DNA of 64,000 nt from Ruminococcus sp. AM22-13 (lineage in GTDB: Bacteria; Bacillota; Clostridia; Lachnospirales; Lachnospiraceae): NCBI RefSeq assembly GCF_003471165.1, contig NZ_QRIL01000004.1:62001-126000 (forward strand), written 5' to 3'. Below are positions 53,255 to 62,744 of the stretch, one piece after another. The stretch's first letter is position 1. The number at the start of each line of letters is the position of its first letter. The position numbers were made by a program, and so were the translations under genes. Under the pieces are notes generated by a model. It searched no databases, was not told the origin of the DNA, and saw only the letters and a list, made by a program, of their open reading frames with translations.

Positions 53255-54140
53255 AAAATCTATTTTTCAGTTCCTGAATCAATTCATAATAATCTCTATG
53301 TTTCATCTTCGGAAACGCCTTAATAATTCTTCCCTGTCCAACAATTGTATGATTAGTAATTGTGTTTGAAAGATCATCAAATTCTTTTTGCAGTTCAGCT
53401 TTTTTCTTGCGGAGCATTTCCAAAGATTTATCTTTCTTAAGTTCTGCCGAATCACGTAATTCAGCCCTTGCCAAAGCTGCCTGAACTTTCTTTTCTCCTA
53501 CAGCCTGTGCTGTTTCTATTGTTGTAGTTGCCAGTGTATCACTGATTTTATCGCTTACAATCCTCATATCTGAACGGATCTTATCCAGTCTGGTAAGCTT
53601 TTTATTTAATCCCCGGATAACTGCTACTGTTACAATAAAGTCAGCCAGATAAGCAGCATACAAAATTGCCAAAACAACCCAGCCTAACATGGAATCCGCA
53701 TGCGATGACGTATGATTTTCTACATATCTCTGAAAAACCTTCACAACAAGAACAATTGCCAATCCCCATATCAACGAGAATTCCAGGCAGATATATCCAT
53801 GGAAATTTAAAGGTTTATCCGAATAATCCCACCATCTTGCGTGGAAACATACATCTAACAGCCATCCTGCTATCAGCTCTACTACTGTAGCTAAAATAAC
53901 CCCAAATATAAATATCATACCATCACTCATCTGATAACCACTGCTTTGAAGCGTATTTATCATCGCAAAAACAGAGATTACTCCAAACCCGTACACCGGG
54001 CAAACCGGACCATTTAAAAATCCTCTGTTAATAACTTTTCCCAAAGTTACTGCATGGAAAATCACTTCAACAACCCAGCCTCCAAAAGAATACACCAAAA
54101 AATACCAGCATATTTGATAATAAGTCATTCCACAAATCAA
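53253..54140 (-). CDS. Putative ABC transporter type IV / CmpB-like membrane protein with coiled-coil tail
   Basis: The 295-residue protein has five helices in its first ~185 residues, including the signature YSFGGWVVEVIFHAVTLGKV, INRGFLNGPVCPVYGFG and HARWWDYSDKPLNFHGYICL of the PF06541 membrane family. It is followed by a ~100-residue charged coiled coil (AALARAELRDSAELKKDKSL, LRKKKAELQKEFDDL). The best-spaced start is TTG at 54140 (GGAGGAG eight bases upstream); ATG at 54128 is the alternative. Function is not established despite the ABC label. It is transcribed alone. Confidence 0.8.
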   Translation of the reverse strand: MICGMTYYQICWYFLVYSFGGWVVEVIFHAVTLGKVINRGFLNGPVCPVYGFGVISVFAMINTLQSSGYQMSDGMIFIFGVILATVVELIAGWLLDVCFHARWWDYSDKPLNFHGYICLEFSLIWGLAIVLVVKVFQRYVENHTSSHADSMLGWVVLAILYAAYLADFIVTVAVIRGLNKKLTRLDKIRSDMRIVSDKISDTLATTTIETAQAVGEKKVQAALARAELRDSAELKKDKSLEMLRKKKAELQKEFDDLSNTITNHTIVGQGRIIKAFPKMKHRDYYELIQELKNRF

Positions 54141-54357
54141 TTTTTACTCCTCCTTCTTCTTTAAAAATTAGTAAAATGCTCACTTCATTAAATTATATGA
54201 AATCTCTTCCGACAGTTATCCAATTGCGAACGCTTATTTATAGCAATTTGTAACATTATAAAGTATTTTTTTCCCTTTTACAATCATGCTTTTATCAATT
54301 TTTATGATTGCAAAACCGGAAGAATCATTTTCATAGTATAGCAAAATCATCCTAAAC

Positions 54358-54391
54358 GAAAAAGAGTTCTGATTTTCTCAGAACCCTTTTT
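54358..54391 (-). terminator. Intrinsic terminator after the pseudogene at 54398
   Basis: GGGTTCTGA pairs with TCAGAACTC on the minus strand and is followed by TTTTT, six bases after the pseudogene stop codon. Confidence 0.75.
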
Positions 54392-54397
54392 CATTCG

Positions 54398-54577
54398 TTA
54401 AACCTTTTCTAGCGCTGGCTCTTCTTCTGGCGTATATGGGTTTGAGTCGCTGACAATTTCACCATCAAACGCCCCGGTCGGCTCATCTGCATTTCCTGAC
54501 AGAAGTGGTTTGTAAACCTTGCAATCGTCTTATAGAAGTTCTATAATATCCTCGACCGTTGGCAGATTTTCAACTAT
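54398..54577 (-). pseudogene. C-terminal remnant of an unidentified gene
   Basis: The minus strand reads IVENLPTVEDIIELL, an in-frame TAA, then DDCKVYKPLLSGNADEPTGA, FDGEIVSDSNPYTPEEEPAL and a stop. The acidic, proline-containing ending and the following terminator indicate a genuine 3' gene end with a nonsense mutation. Nothing upstream restores the gene. The style resembles phage or plasmid structural proteins, but I cannot assign it. Confidence 0.45.
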
Positions 54578-54642
54578 AGCAATTCTAGAAAGTAGACTTT
54601 GCCAGCCAGGTTAATTTTATAAGAAATGCAGGGGATAATTTT

Positions 54643-55569
54643 ATGAACATCTGTATACTTCTCATGCAGCAGATCGTGCAGCTTTTTCTTATGATCTTCA
54701 TGGGATATTTAATTGTAAAGACGGGACTTGTAAGGGACGACGACAGCAAAGTTTTATCGAAGATCATTCTTTATCTGATCGTTCCCTGCGTCATTATCAA
54801 TGCTTTTCAGGTTGATTATACTACAGATACCGTAAAAGGACTTCTGATTGCTTTTGCCGCATCTGTTATGACTCAGGTGATTCTTCTTGTTGTTATTTCC
54901 GTAGCAGGAAGGCTTTTACACCTGAACGAAGTGGAAGTCGCTTCCGTTTACTACTCTAATTCCGGAAACCTGATCGTACCGATTGTCACATTTATTCTTG
55001 GACAGGAGTGGGTACTGTACGGATGTGTTTTTATGAGTGTGCAGCTTGTTTTTCTGTGGACTCACTGTAAGAAGATCATCAGTCGTGAAGCTTCTTATGA
55101 CTGGAAAAAGATTATATTGAACATCAATATGATTTCCATATTTATTGGTGTTATACTTTTCTTTACGAAAATACGCTTGCCGGAGATCATTGGAAATACG
55201 CTTGCTTCTGTTGGAACTATGATTGGTCCTGCCAGTATGATCGTAACAGGTATGCTCTTTGCAGGAATGAATCTGAAACAGATATTTGCAAATAAAAGAG
55301 TTTATTTTATCACTTTTTTACGTTTAATAGCTGTTCCTTTGATTGCACTTGTGCTGATAAAGCTCAGCAATCTGGCTTCCTTTTCCGCTGATGGCAATAA
55401 GATCATGCTTATCGTCTTTCTGGCGATCATCACTCCATCTGCCTCTACAGTAACGCAGATGTGTCAGGTTTATGGAAATGATTCCAGGTACGCCAGTGCG
55501 ATCAATGTTATGACCACTTTGTTATCAATCATTACAATGCCGGTTATGTTATTTCAGATGATCATATAA
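54643..55569 (+). CDS. AEC-family (auxin efflux carrier-like) transporter
   Basis: The 308-residue, ten-helix protein has the family features FLMIFMGYLIVKTGLVRDDD, LIVPCVIINAFQVDY, NSGNLIVPIVTFILGQEWVL and ITPSASTVTQMCQVYGNDSR. AEC proteins in Firmicutes move organic acids such as malate; the substrate here is unknown. AGGGGATAATTTT lies before the ATG. The gene is isolated on the plus strand between remnants, without a clear operon partner. Confidence 0.9.
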   Translation: MNICILLMQQIVQLFLMIFMGYLIVKTGLVRDDDSKVLSKIILYLIVPCVIINAFQVDYTTDTVKGLLIAFAASVMTQVILLVVISVAGRLLHLNEVEVASVYYSNSGNLIVPIVTFILGQEWVLYGCVFMSVQLVFLWTHCKKIISREASYDWKKIILNINMISIFIGVILFFTKIRLPEIIGNTLASVGTMIGPASMIVTGMLFAGMNLKQIFANKRVYFITFLRLIAVPLIALVLIKLSNLASFSADGNKIMLIVFLAIITPSASTVTQMCQVYGNDSRYASAINVMTTLLSIITMPVMLFQMII

Positions 55570-55679
55570 ACAGAGATTTCGTTTTTTTTAAGTCTCCCTT
55601 TTACTAGCGTTTATAAAGTAAAACAGAGAATATTAATACGGAAAAAAGTTACAGCTTTTTTTATGCATAAACAATCAAA

Positions 55680-55745
55680 AAGGACACCTTTTGCTGTATA
55701 ATTATGTTACCAACAAAACATACACATACGAAAGAAGGTGTCCTT
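55680..55745 (+). mobile_element. Orphan insertion-sequence left end (promoter and start region)
   Basis: AAGGACACCTT and AAGGTGTCCTT form an inverted repeat around a TATAAT (55697-55702) and an AAAGAAGG site; the sequence then runs into a few codons (KKLALKNC) and a stop. This layout, with the ribosome binding site inside a hairpin, resembles the 5' region of Firmicutes transposase genes. No transposase body follows, so it is a relic. Confidence 0.35.
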
Positions 55746-55871
55746 AATAAAAAATTAGCATTAAAAAACTGTTAACTTATATGACAAGTGTATATAAAAT
55801 TCCGCAAAAAATCAAGTATTTATCGGATAAAAGAAAATGAAAATCTATTCCGCTGTTTAACATCGTAATAG

Positions 55872-57893
55872 TTATTTTCTCTCTACAATATGATAGTAAG
55901 AACGCGCCGTCATAAGATAAATCAATCCATACACAACAGCAAAGATCAGAACTGTTCCCGCCGTACATCCAATAAACAGCTTCGTATTCGTCATTCCGAA
56001 AAGTAAAAGTAACCGGCGGATCATTGGAAATGCCATGGTGATATGAAGCATTGCCATTAACAGCGGGAGGAAAAATACCATCAGAATCTGTCTGCGGACA
56101 GAACTTCTGACCTCCCGGCGGCTTAAGCCAACCTTCTGCATGATCTCAAATCGTTTCTGATCTTCATATCCTTCGGAAATCTGTTTATAATAAATAATCA
56201 TAGCTGTTCCCATAAGGAAAAGAGAACCCAGAAAGATTCCGATAAACAAAAGAGAACCATTATCCGCATAATAGGACTCATATTCCTGCTGACGGATTCC
56301 GGAAATTATCCATGCATTCTCTGATAAACCTCCGCTTTTTTTCAAATCTTTAACAGTTTCCATTACCGGGGTTCCAAATTCAATCTTCTCCGTCTCCGAA
56401 CCAGTAATGTCCAGGCCAAGATGAAGTGTCAGGTCCTCTCCCGCAGGAGCAGAAGAAACTCCTTTATACATTTCTGTACGCATCTCATCAAATTTCTTAA
56501 AATCTTCATCTGTAACAACCATCACTGCATTATCACTGACTGCATCTTCGCCACAGGTCAGAGGATTCTTATCCATCCATTTTTTCACTGTAAATTCTTT
56601 TTCATCAACAGTAACTGAATCTTTCTGCACTGCCGAAGGATACCATGCAAAAATTTCACCGTCATTGAGATTTGCAGAAATTCCTGTAAGTCTTTCATAT
56701 TCTGCCTGATTCAAAAGAGAAAGTACCAGTACTGAATCAGAATTTCGAATAGTATTTGTTGGTTTTATCAGAATCTGATCACCGTTTTTGCTACATACGA
56801 TATCCAGATAGATTTCCTCCACAGACTTTTCTACCGGAACTTTATTATCCGCAATAGTTTTTTCAAAAGCCTCTATTGCGGTCTGACATTCTTCTTCGCT
56901 TATGCTGGTAACAGACATATCAACATCATACGGATAGCGATTCAGCATAATATCATTCATTCCGAAATAAATGGAAACTGTCATGGAAATCATAAGCAGA
57001 ACACCTGTACTTAGTATACAGATACTTGCCAGACCGATTGCGTTCTGCTTCATTCGATAAAGCATTCCCGATATGCTGATAAAATTTCCAGTCCTGTAAT
57101 AAAAACTCTTTCTGCGTCGGAGAAATTTCAGAATCACAATACTTCCTGCGGTAAAAAGCAGATAAGTCCCTGCCATAACAAGAATAACAGCAAGAAGAAA
57201 TATCGTAATTGCCTTGATTGGAGATTCAGTCGTAACCGCAAGGTAATAACCTGCGCCAAGGCAGATAAAACCAATCAATGCCATAAGCCATTTTGCTGCC
57301 GGTTCTTTTTCTCCGGTATTATTACCGCGAAGTAATTCTACCGGACGGCTTAAATGAATTTTCGCAAGGTTCAGAAACAGAATCATCAAAAATATGATGC
57401 CAAACATAAACAGACAGGTAAAAATACCCTTTACTGAAATATAAAATCCAAGCACTGAAGGGATATGAAGCAGCTTTAACAGCAAAAGAAGTGCCAGCTT
57501 ACTTCCAATAATTCCGGCAGCAATGCCACCGGCAAGTGAACCTATTGAGGTAATGATCGTTTCAAGAAACATTACGATTCCAATGTGATTCCTTTCCAGT
57601 CCAAGAATATTATAAAGACCTATCTCTTTCTGCCTTCTCTTCATCAGAAAACTGTTACTGTAGATCAGAAAAATAATACAGAAGATCTCTACGACTATCT
57701 CTCCTGTAAACACGATCATACGCACTTCATCCGCCTGACGCACTGCCTGATCCAGTGTCGGGCAGTCACGCAGAAATTCCATCATATAAATCATTGCAAT
57801 ACAGAAAATACAGGTGATCATGTATGGAATATATGTGCTTTTGTTGTTTCGGATATTCTGTTTTGCAAGTCTGGAAAAAATCCCCTTATGCAT
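55872..57893 (-). CDS. BceB-type ABC transporter permease
   Basis: From the ATG at 57893 it has 673 residues: ten helices in the FtsX-like arrangement with a ~220-residue extracytoplasmic domain between helices 7 and 8 (about 320-540), the hallmark of peptide-sensing BceB permeases. It opens GIFSRLAKQNIRNNKSTYIP, and LKIGLYNILGLERNHI-type coupling loops (RRQKEIGLYNILGLERNHIG) are present. It overlaps bceA by eight bases, or 20 if a GTG start is used. It works with BceA to free cell-wall precursor lipids from bacitracin-like antimicrobials and signals to BceS. Confidence 0.9.
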   Translation of the reverse strand: MHKGIFSRLAKQNIRNNKSTYIPYMITCIFCIAMIYMMEFLRDCPTLDQAVRQADEVRMIVFTGEIVVEIFCIIFLIYSNSFLMKRRQKEIGLYNILGLERNHIGIVMFLETIITSIGSLAGGIAAGIIGSKLALLLLLKLLHIPSVLGFYISVKGIFTCLFMFGIIFLMILFLNLAKIHLSRPVELLRGNNTGEKEPAAKWLMALIGFICLGAGYYLAVTTESPIKAITIFLLAVILVMAGTYLLFTAGSIVILKFLRRRKSFYYRTGNFISISGMLYRMKQNAIGLASICILSTGVLLMISMTVSIYFGMNDIMLNRYPYDVDMSVTSISEEECQTAIEAFEKTIADNKVPVEKSVEEIYLDIVCSKNGDQILIKPTNTIRNSDSVLVLSLLNQAEYERLTGISANLNDGEIFAWYPSAVQKDSVTVDEKEFTVKKWMDKNPLTCGEDAVSDNAVMVVTDEDFKKFDEMRTEMYKGVSSAPAGEDLTLHLGLDITGSETEKIEFGTPVMETVKDLKKSGGLSENAWIISGIRQQEYESYYADNGSLLFIGIFLGSLFLMGTAMIIYYKQISEGYEDQKRFEIMQKVGLSRREVRSSVRRQILMVFFLPLLMAMLHITMAFPMIRRLLLLFGMTNTKLFIGCTAGTVLIFAVVYGLIYLMTARSYYHIVERK

Positions 57894-58653
57894 GCTGCTC
57901 ACCACCTGTCGTAAGTATCGTAAGCGTATCCGCGATCATCTGATACATTTCCTGACGCGATTTACTGCCTTTGTATATCTGATGAAAAACTTCTCCATCT
58001 TTGATGAAAAGGACTCTGGATGCATGGCTGGCTGCCTGTGCACTGTGTGTGACCATGAGGATTGTCTGTCCCTCTGCATTGATTTCACCAAATACGGAAA
58101 GAAGTGCTGATGCCGCCTTTGAATCAAGTGCGCCCGTCGGTTCATCCGCAAGAATCAGTTTGGGATTCGTGATCAACGCCCTTGCAACAGCGGCACGTTG
58201 TTTCTGACCACCGGAAACTTCATATGGAAATTTATCCAGAATTTCTGTGATCTTAAGAGCCTGCGCAATCGGGCGGATTTTCTGTTCCATCTCACGATAA
58301 TCTTCTCCTGTAAGAACAAGTGGAAGATAAATATTATCTCTCAGGCTGAAGGTATCCAGCAAATTAAAATCCTGAAAAACAAATCCAAGATTTTTCCTTC
58401 TGAATGCTGATATTTCTTTTTCTGTAAGGTGTACGATATTTTTTCCTTCCAGAAGAACCTCTCCGGATGTCGGACGATCCAGAGACGCAAGAATATTCAG
58501 CAAGGTTGTCTTACCGGAACCAGATTCCCCCATAATCGCGACAAACTCACCTTCCTCTACAGAAAATGTAACATTTGAAAGCGCCTGTACCTTGTTTCCC
58601 CCGAAACGTGTACTGTATATTTTTTTGATATTTGTAACTTCAAGCAAAGCCAT
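57886..58653 (-). CDS. BceA-type ABC transporter ATPase
   Basis: This 255-residue ATPase has Walker A GESGSGKTTLLN, the Q loop FVFQDFNLLDTFSLRDN, signature VSGGQKQRAAVARAL and Walker B LILADEPTGALD, the MacB/BceA subgroup pattern. AAAGGAGC precedes the ATG. Its promoter region carries a TTACA-N4-TGTAA dyad for the adjacent BceR-like regulator. It powers the BceB permease. Confidence 0.93.
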   Translation of the reverse strand: MALLEVTNIKKIYSTRFGGNKVQALSNVTFSVEEGEFVAIMGESGSGKTTLLNILASLDRPTSGEVLLEGKNIVHLTEKEISAFRRKNLGFVFQDFNLLDTFSLRDNIYLPLVLTGEDYREMEQKIRPIAQALKITEILDKFPYEVSGGQKQRAAVARALITNPKLILADEPTGALDSKAASALLSVFGEINAEGQTILMVTHSAQAASHASRVLFIKDGEVFHQIYKGSKSRQEMYQMIADTLTILTTGGEQHA

Positions 58654-58741
58654 AAATGGGGCTCCTTTCTTTTAATTGATACCGTAAGTATAAGAATTTT
58701 TTACGGCTTCTGCCATCGAAACAGGTTACATTATATGAAAA

Positions 58742-58763
58742 AACCTTACATTTCTGTAAGGTT
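58742..58763. promoter_or_regulatory. BceR-type operator overlapping a terminator hairpin
   Basis: AACCTTACA-TTTC-TGTAAGGTT is a perfect dyad containing TTACA-N4-TGTAA, the known BceR-family binding pattern, about 90 bases upstream of bceA. On the minus strand the same sequence folds as a nine-base-pair stem with a GAAA loop followed by TTTTTT, an intrinsic terminator for bceS. A TATAAT lies just downstream (about 58732-58737), with TTACAG of the dyad as a possible -35. Confidence 0.8.
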
Positions 58764-58813
58764 TCGTGTCACTTAAATATTAGCAGTTTTCCTCTAAAAC
58801 GTGTTAAAAAACT

Positions 58814-59866
58814 CTAATACATATTCAAATCTTTAACTGAAAATTCAAGAAATACTTTCGTTCCTTTTCCTTCCGTAGAAGTTATATAAAGGCAATGTCC
58901 CAGTTTGCGCATAATCTTGTTACTGAGATACAGTCCGATACCTGTTGCGCGGTTATCATCCCGTCCATTTACCCCGGTGTAGCCTTTTTCGAAGATTCGC
59001 GGAATATCTTCTGCACGAATACCAATTCCGGTATCTTCAATGACCAGTGTAAGGTTTTCTACTTTATTGCAGCTATCATTTCCTATCGAAATGCTTACAT
59101 CATCTGTATCCAGAGATAATTTTTTCTCCAGATAAATTCGGATTCCTCCGGTCCGGGTATATTTCAGAGCATTTGATAAAATTTGTCCGATCACAAATCC
59201 CAGCCATTTTTCATCCGTCAGAACATCTTGCGAAATACTTTCATAAGTAAGTGTGAGTTTCTTTGAGACAAAAATTCCTGCATATTTATGAATCTGATCA
59301 CGTATGATCCGGTCAAGAGAACAGTGGGAAAGCTTAAGATCCGAAGACATATCTTCTGTCCTTAGATAGCCAAGAACCATCTCCACATACTGCTCAATTT
59401 TAAAAAGTTCCGAAAGTTTCTCTTTATTTTCCTCAGGACTCTCCTGAAGCAAAAGACGCAGTGCAAAAATCGGCGTTTTGATCTGATGTGCCCACATCGT
59501 ATAATAATCTGTCATGTCTTCAGACGACTTCTGGCTGGCAGTCTCCACATCGATACGCATCTGATCCAGCTGCTGCATGATTTCCTGTTGAAGTCTTTCA
59601 GCCTGACCAACAGGAGAATCCAGCTGCGAAAGATTAATATCCGGTGCAGCTGCGATCAGTTCCAACTGTTGTACCTTTTTCCTGTATCTGTAAAATCCGT
59701 TCAAACACGCACAAATTCCGGTTAATAACCAGAAAACAGTAACATACACCATCGGTTCTATCGGCAGCTGATAAAGAAAGAAAATTATTTCTGCAAGTAT
59801 TACGGGAAACATCTGCAGAATGATATAGAATTTAATTTTGTTTATATAATCCAGAAATAGTTTCAT
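58814..59866 (-). CDS. BceS-type intramembrane-sensing histidine kinase
   Basis: The 350-residue kinase has two helices (about 13-33 and 39-58) with almost no extracytoplasmic loop, as expected for kinases that sense through a BceB permease. The dimerisation box is DYYTMWAHQIKTPIFALRLL (His127). ATPase motifs are SNALKYTRTGGI, VIEDTGIGI, RIFEKGYTGVNGRDDNRATG and IGLYLSNKIM. It follows bceR by 27 bases and is separated from bceA by the operator/terminator dyad. Confidence 0.93.
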   Translation of the reverse strand: MKLFLDYINKIKFYIILQMFPVILAEIIFFLYQLPIEPMVYVTVFWLLTGICACLNGFYRYRKKVQQLELIAAAPDINLSQLDSPVGQAERLQQEIMQQLDQMRIDVETASQKSSEDMTDYYTMWAHQIKTPIFALRLLLQESPEENKEKLSELFKIEQYVEMVLGYLRTEDMSSDLKLSHCSLDRIIRDQIHKYAGIFVSKKLTLTYESISQDVLTDEKWLGFVIGQILSNALKYTRTGGIRIYLEKKLSLDTDDVSISIGNDSCNKVENLTLVIEDTGIGIRAEDIPRIFEKGYTGVNGRDDNRATGIGLYLSNKIMRKLGHCLYITSTEGKGTKVFLEFSVKDLNMY

Positions 59867-59893
59867 AAAAAATCCTTTTGTTTATACTGCGCC

Positions 59894-60562
59894 TTATACC
59901 ATATATCCAAGACCTTTTTTGGTAATGATAAATTCTTTCAGCCCTTCTTTTTCCAGTTTCCTGCGCAGGCGGGTAATATTCACAGTCAGCGTATTGTCAT
60001 CAATAAAACTGTCGCTCTCCCATAGCTTCGTCATAATCGCATCTCTGGAAACAACCTTTCCGGCATGCTCCATCAATATTTCCAGAATACGAAGCTCATT
60101 TTTCGTAAGATCAATATCGTTTCCATTCCACGTCAGGGTACAGCGGGAAGGACTCAGAACAACCCCATTATATTCCAGAACATTTCCCGGAGTTCCAAAG
60201 GAATATGCGCGGCGCAGAATCGCCTGAATTTTTGCAGTCAGTACATCCATATCAAACGGTTTTGCAATAAAATCATCTGCACCGCGGCTCATTGCCATAA
60301 CCATATTCATGTTATCTGCCGCCGAAGAAATAAAGATAACCGGAACCTGAGAAATTCTGCGTATTTCTTCACACCAGTGAAAGCCATTATAGAAAGGCAG
60401 CTTCAGATCCAGCAGGACAAGCTGGGGATCTCTGCGTACAAATTCCTGTATAATATTGGAAAAATCCTCCGCACAGGACACATCATATCCCCAGGACGAA
60501 AGATTCTTTTTCAGTACTTCTGAGATGATCTCATCATCCTCTACGATAAAAATACGATACAT
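59894..60562 (-). CDS. BceR-type response regulator
   Basis: The 222-residue OmpR-type regulator has VEDDE (7-11), phospho-acceptor Asp52 (LVLLDLKLPFYNG), FISSAADN, Lys in AKPFDMDV and a winged-helix domain with RLRRKLEKEGLKEFIITKKG and a GLGYMV ending. The VLLDLKLPFYNGFHWCEEIR pattern is typical of BceR. It should bind the dyad at 58742-58763 and activate bceAB when antimicrobial flux through BceAB stimulates BceS. Confidence 0.94.
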   Translation of the reverse strand: MYRIFIVEDDEIISEVLKKNLSSWGYDVSCAEDFSNIIQEFVRRDPQLVLLDLKLPFYNGFHWCEEIRRISQVPVIFISSAADNMNMVMAMSRGADDFIAKPFDMDVLTAKIQAILRRAYSFGTPGNVLEYNGVVLSPSRCTLTWNGNDIDLTKNELRILEILMEHAGKVVSRDAIMTKLWESDSFIDDNTLTVNITRLRRKLEKEGLKEFIITKKGLGYMV

Positions 60563-60924
60563 AGTTATCCTTTCCGGAAATTTCTTAAAATCCTTTGATA
60601 TTATGAGCTATCGCCCTGATATCATCTAATTATATATGATGACAGATCGTTGTCAACCAAAACTCTACGACAACAATTTTAACTATTTTACTCTCTCCCG
60701 AAGTTACACCAGAGTACTTTAGCGGCATAATCATTCTCCACTACACCGCTATCGAGCATTTCATATTATTTTAGGAACATTACACGGTAATTTTTCTATC
60801 ATTGATATAAAAATACAGGTATACAAAAAGTGAGACACACTCTTTGTACACCTGTATGATAAAGATGGTTTTGAGGAATTATTATTGGCATTAATCGATA
60901 AGTTTCTTAATGTATTACTTTTTA
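60563..60924. other. Intergenic region between bceR and the fumarase genes
   Basis: This stretch contains the bceR promoter region on its left and a strong minus-strand terminator for the fumarase genes at 60808-60857. A minus-strand patch at about 60690-60765 reads YEMLDSGVVENDYAAKVLWC then NFGRE and a stop, coding-like but too short to assign. No other feature is visible. Confidence 0.5.
60808..60857 (-). terminator. Intrinsic terminator of the fumarase operon
   Basis: ATACAGGTGTACAAAGAGTG pairs with an almost complementary TCACTTTTTGTATACCTGTAT on the minus strand and is followed by TTTTA, about 65 bases after the beta-subunit stop. Confidence 0.8.
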
Positions 60925-61557
60925 TTATTTAATGAATTTTACTTCCGGATAAATAGCCTGTTTGGCTGCTTCTTTTCTTTGATTAAAGATTACCTTATTC
61001 TCTTCGAAAAGGTTTCTTCCCTGTGCATCAATAGATACGATCAGCGGACCAAACTCTTTGACTTTACTGCACCATAAGGTTTCCGGCATTCCCAATTCGT
61101 CCCAATGATGTTCTGCGATTTTCTCAACTTCAGTAGCTGCTACAACTGCACATCCGGCCGGGAATACACAGTGGATCGCACCAAATTCCTTACATGCACG
61201 CTCTGTATTTGGTCCCATTCCACCTTTTCCCACGATTACGCGGACACCTGTTAATTTTGTAAATTCATATTCAAATTTCTCCATACGCATGGAAGTTGTC
61301 GGTCCTACAGAAACCATTTCATAATCATCTTCTGTCCCTTCGATTTTACGGACAATAGGTCCTGCATGGAAAATTGCTTTGTTTCTGATATCATATGGAA
61401 GTTCTCTTCCATACTCAACAAGACGACGATGTGCCACATCACGACAGGTCATCAGATCTCCGTCCAGCCATACAATATCACCGATTTTAATATCTGCCAG
61501 ATCTTCTGCACTGATTGGCGTAATAAGAACTTTTTTATCTCCTCTGATTTCGATCAT
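60925..61557 (-). CDS. Class I fumarate hydratase beta subunit (FumA C-terminal domain type)
   Basis: The 210-residue protein has the family features [63 protein letters not shown] and [20 protein letters not shown]. It is the swivelling beta subunit of the oxygen-labile [4Fe-4S] fumarase or tartrate dehydratase, interconverting fumarate and malate with the alpha subunit encoded just upstream (15-base gap). The alpha gene carries a frameshift, so activity is uncertain. Confidence 0.92.
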   Translation of the reverse strand: MIEIRGDKKVLITPISAEDLADIKIGDIVWLDGDLMTCRDVAHRRLVEYGRELPYDIRNKAIFHAGPIVRKIEGTEDDYEMVSVGPTTSMRMEKFEYEFTKLTGVRVIVGKGGMGPNTERACKEFGAIHCVFPAGCAVVAATEVEKIAEHHWDELGMPETLWCSKVKEFGPLIVSIDAQGRNLFEENKVIFNQRKEAAKQAIYPEVKFIK

Positions 61558-61572
61558 GATTTTTCCCTCCGT

Positions 61573-62477
61573 TTATGCATTGAATTTCCAAGTGGAATGT
61601 GTATCACAGGTTACTGTCAGGTCAGGATTTACCACAATATGACCACGACGATGTGACCAGCAGCCTACATTTACTGCAACACCGATTGCAGATGGATGGC
61701 GTGCTGTATTCTCGATATTTACGCCCATTACGGAATATTTTCCGCCCATTCCCTGCGGTCCAAGACCGATTGCATTAATTCCGTCTTCCAACAGTTTCTC
61801 CATCTTAGCAGCATTAGCATTGTCATTATGAGAGCCAATCGGACGCATCAGCGCTTTCTTGGAATTGAGAACAGCAGTCTCTACAGATGTACCTACACCA
61901 ACACCGACAAGGAGCGGAGGACAAGCATTCAGTCCATAACTGGTCATCTGATCAAGTACAAAATCTGTGACGCCTTCATAACCTGCACCTGGCATAAGCA
62001 CCATTGCTTTTCCCGGAAGAGTGCATCCGCCGCCTGCCATGTATGCGTAAATTTCACATTTATCACTGTTCGGAACGATATCCCACCATACAGTCGGAGT
62101 TCCTTTTCCAACATTCTTCTTGGTATTATATTCATCAAAAGTTTCTACAGAATTATGTCTTAATGGCGCTGCAAAAGTAGCCTGTACAACAGCTTCTTTC
62201 AAAAGTCCTTCCAGTTCATTGATATATGGGAAATTAGTTCCACATTTCAGCCAGAACTGAAGAACACCTGTATCCTGACAGCTCGGACGGTTTAATTCGA
62301 CAGCCAGTCCCTGGTTTTTCGTCATTGTCTCGTAGAGAACTTTCGGAAGTGCATCTGTTTCCTGAGAGCCGAGTTCTTCCAGCTTCGCTACTACGTCATC
62401 CGGTAATTTTTTCCAATGTAGGCAACAAAATCTGCTACCATGTCTGTTAATACTTTAACTCCATTTTCCTTAGTCAT
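61573..62477 (-). pseudogene. Class I fumarate hydratase alpha subunit, one-base frameshift
   Basis: The true start is the ATG at 62477 behind AGGAGG (MTKENGVKVLTDMVADFVAY). After IGK the frame shifts in a run of six A residues (plus-strand T at 62407-62412). Adding one base restores LPDDVVAKLEELGSQETDAL and the rest of a 301-residue protein with cluster-binding SCQDTG, NACPPLLVG and VNVGCWSH. The long frame alone (61573-62325) starts with an internal ATG at MTKNQGLAV and would lack 50 residues. It may be a real mutation or a homopolymer sequencing error. Confidence 0.85.
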
Positions 62478-62744
62478 GTTTTACCTCCTGATATACTTCA
62501 GATATTTTCGTGTTATCAATGTACTGGCAAGTTAAATTTCCAATTAACTTACTCCTACATCTGTCACTGATCAAACAGCAACATTTGGACTGGACTGTAG
62601 ATTCAGAACTGTCCTGTTTTTTGGCATTTGATTTTTGGGTTTTATTGAGTTATATGTAAAGCAATTTTTCTTTGCTTTTTAACTTAATATTTTGATTTCT
62701 TCCAACCGCCGGGCACGTAGCTGGCAAGATATCCTATTCCGTTT
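62478..62744. other. Intergenic region upstream of the fumarase genes
   Basis: It holds the fumarase promoter region (AT-rich, no strong consensus seen) and, on the minus strand near 62695-62745, an open stretch reading GIGYLASYVPGGWKKSKY that may be a peptide-length remnant. No other gene is supported. Confidence 0.4.

Noticed and set aside
60690..60765. Possible small gene on the minus strand between bceR and the fumarase genes
   Set aside because: Only about 25 coding-like codons, no start or ribosome binding site, and no recognisable family.
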